Both the position numbers and the translations under genes were made by a program. Source: Lysobacter lycopersici (GTDB taxonomy: Bacteria > Pseudomonadota > Gammaproteobacteria > Xanthomonadales > Xanthomonadaceae). Taken from it: 64,000 nucleotides of DNA. Each line of letters starts with the position of its first letter. Within the stretch, counting starts at the first letter, position 1. Under the pieces are notes generated by a model, which did no database searches, was not told the DNA's origin, and saw only the letters and a program-made list of their open reading frames with translations. Below are positions 62,871-64,000 of the stretch, in pieces. The DNA is taken from positions 434,001 through 498,000 of the forward strand of contig NZ_CP041742.1 of the NCBI RefSeq assembly GCF_007556775.1, given 5' to 3'.

Positions 62871-63656
62871 CTAAATCGAATGCATCCGCCCGCCATCGAC
62901 CGCGATCGACTGCCCGCTGACATAGCCCGCCGCCGGCGAGCACAGGAAGGCGATGACCGCGCCGATTTCGCCCGGCTGCGCGAAACGCCGCAGGGGCACG
63001 TGCGAAGCGAGTTCGGAACGCACCTCGGCCTCAGGCTTGCCGCTGCGCGCCATCGCGCCCTGCACGATCTGCACGATGCGCGCGGTCTCGGTGTAGCCGG
63101 GCAGCACGTTGTTGACCGTGATGCCGTCCTGCCCGAGTTCCTTCGACAGGGTCTTCGCCCAGCTCGCGACCGCGCCGCGGATGGTGTTGGACACGCCGAG
63201 GTTGGCGATGGGCTCGTACACCGAGGTCGAGATCACGTTGACGATGCGGCCCCAGTGCGCCTCGCGCATGCCCGGCAACAGCGCCTGCACCAGCACATGG
63301 TTGGCGAGCAGGTGGCGGGTGAAGGCGTCGACGTAGGCGGAAACCTCCGCCGCATGCGCGGGTCCGCCCGGCGGCCCGCCGGTGTTGTTGATCAGGATGT
63401 GGACCGGGTGCTTCGCAGCCAGTTCCGCCGCGGCCTTCGCCAGCGCATCGGTCTGCGCGGCGTCGGCGACGACGAAGTCGTGGTGCTGGCCTTCGCGCTT
63501 CGGCAGCGTTTCGCAGGCCGTGCGCAACGCGTCCTCGCGCCGCGCAAGCAGGGTGACGTCGGTGCCGAGCAGGGCGAGTTCGCGCGCGGCGGCGAGGCCG
63601 ATGCCTTCCGAGGCACCGCAGACCAGGGCGTGCTTGCCGGAAAGATCGAGATCCAT
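62871..63656 (-). CDS. SDR oxidoreductase lacking the usual YxxxK
   Basis: A short-chain dehydrogenase fold of 261 residues. The cofactor motif GASEGIGLA (14-22) and the NNTGG (90-94) loop are intact and Ser143 (ISTS) occupies the catalytic serine position. The expected Tyr156-x-x-x-Lys160 is Ser156 and Arg160 in VSNTIRG. The C-terminus (GYVSGQSIAVDGGRMHSI) is standard. A clade of SDRs with this substitution exists, but its chemistry is not known to me. It may belong to the kynurenine transcript, being 109 bases upstream of the dehydrogenase gene. Start ATG 63656. Confidence 0.85.
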   Translation of the reverse strand: MDLDLSGKHALVCGASEGIGLAAARELALLGTDVTLLARREDALRTACETLPKREGQHHDFVVADAAQTDALAKAAAELAAKHPVHILINNTGGPPGGPAHAAEVSAYVDAFTRHLLANHVLVQALLPGMREAHWGRIVNVISTSVYEPIANLGVSNTIRGAVASWAKTLSKELGQDGITVNNVLPGYTETARIVQIVQGAMARSGKPEAEVRSELASHVPLRRFAQPGEIGAVIAFLCSPAAGYVSGQSIAVDGGRMHSI

Positions 63657-63673
63657 GCGCGTCTCCATCAGAT

Positions 63674-63967
63674 TCAGTGGCGATGCGGCAACTGCTGCAG
63701 CATGCGTTCGCGCAGCGTGGCTTCGTCGCCGGCCGGCGGCTGCAGTTCGCCGAGTTCGAAACCGCGTTCGGCCGCGTCCTCGGCGTCGAGCCCGTCGAAC
63801 GCGACGTATTCGGCGTCCATCAGCGCGGCGCGCGCGCTATCCGGGCTTTCATAAGGCAGGGTGTTGCCGTCGGAATCGAGCACCTCGGCGGTGCCGGCCT
63901 CGCGTTCGCGCAAGCGCGCCCAGACCACCGTGCGGCCCAGCGTCGCCAGCCACCATTCCTCGCGCAT
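63674..63967 (-). CDS. Small acidic conserved hypothetical protein
   Basis: A 97-residue acidic protein opening with MREEWWLATLGRTVVWARLR and rich in Asp/Glu/Ala (PDSARAALMDAEYVAFDGLD; DAEDAAERGFELGELQPP). No transmembrane segment and no family recognised. ATG 63967 lies 5 bases after the stop of the gene entering from the right edge, and the SDR gene starts 17 bases downstream, suggesting a shared transcript. Confidence 0.65.
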   Translation of the reverse strand: MREEWWLATLGRTVVWARLREREAGTAEVLDSDGNTLPYESPDSARAALMDAEYVAFDGLDAEDAAERGFELGELQPPAGDEATLRERMLQQLPHRH

Positions 63968-63972
63968 GTTCG

Positions 63973-64000
63973 TCACTTCACGATCTCCGACAGCAGCCAC
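63973..64000 (-). CDS. C-terminal tail of an unidentified gene
   Basis: On the minus strand the last 28 bases of the window encode WLLSEIVK followed by TGA (63975-63973). The stop lies 5 bases before the next ATG, as in an operon. Eight residues are too few to name a family, and a chance open frame is possible. Confidence 0.35.

Overview
The window is a high-GC bacterial chromosome segment with typical core gene density. Gene content and protein style point to the Lysobacter/Luteimonas/Xanthomonas group (order Lysobacterales/Xanthomonadales, Gammaproteobacteria). Supporting signs are a methionine synthase split into two genes, a complete kynurenine-to-aminomuconate operon, a PilH-type regulator, a giant NAD-glutamate dehydrogenase and many GTAGGAGC/GTGGGAG-headed REP-like palindromes. 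The assignment is inference from protein character; no 16S gene is present.

Layout. 1-3951: tail of a DUF3011 protein, mtnA and gyrA. 4018-10391: stress and housekeeping genes (ferritin-like protein, peroxiredoxin, Hsp20, CbpA, PilH, AcuI-type oxidoreductase, a small GIY-YIG protein bracketed by perfect inverted repeats, a LOG-family protein and a ChaA-type antiporter). 10481-16024: sucA-sucB-lpdA, the 2-oxoglutarate dehydrogenase operon, with a tRNA 3'-end copy in the sucB-lpdA gap. 16168-20560: coupled purB, subclass B3 metallo-beta-lactamase, roxA and GNAT genes. 20752-22155: fumC. 22221-27154: a GntR/YtrA-type ABC transporter operon with two DUF2884 proteins and a GSGD-repeat protein, behind a promoter overlapped by an operator palindrome. 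27394-33510: two FKBP isomerases, then ugd, slyX, a DUF2058 gene and an OafA-type acyltransferase. 33452-38470: an ArsR-methyltransferase regulator (SahR-like) followed by the two metH genes. 38619-49479: acyl-CoA dehydrogenase, NAD-glutamate dehydrogenase, nadK, an AT-richer lipoprotein gene, a delta-60 repeat protein and rhlE with a structured leader. 49609-53184: a 5'-nucleotidase, DUF2939, DUF2461 and sbcB. 53310-62761: kynurenine catabolism (kmo, kynU, ACMSD, 3-hydroxyanthranilate dioxygenase, aminomuconate deaminase, aminomuconic semialdehyde dehydrogenase) with an embedded carbonic anhydrase and a FUSC transporter. 62871-64000: an atypical SDR, a small conserved protein and the tail of one more gene.

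The main novelty lies in the palindromic repeats. At least four families occupy gene borders, and some copies reach into coding sequence: metH2 carries a complete in-frame element, sucB's linker carries half of one, and the stop codons of kmo and kynU are read from repeat sequence. One family (TCAT-hairpin-CCAG) brackets the GIY-YIG gene as 29-bp perfect inverted repeats and recurs without a gene upstream of fumC. This is the architecture expected of an autonomous element and its short derivative, and it is the strongest candidate here for an under-described system. No CRISPR array, prophage, IS transposase, rRNA or complete tRNA was seen.
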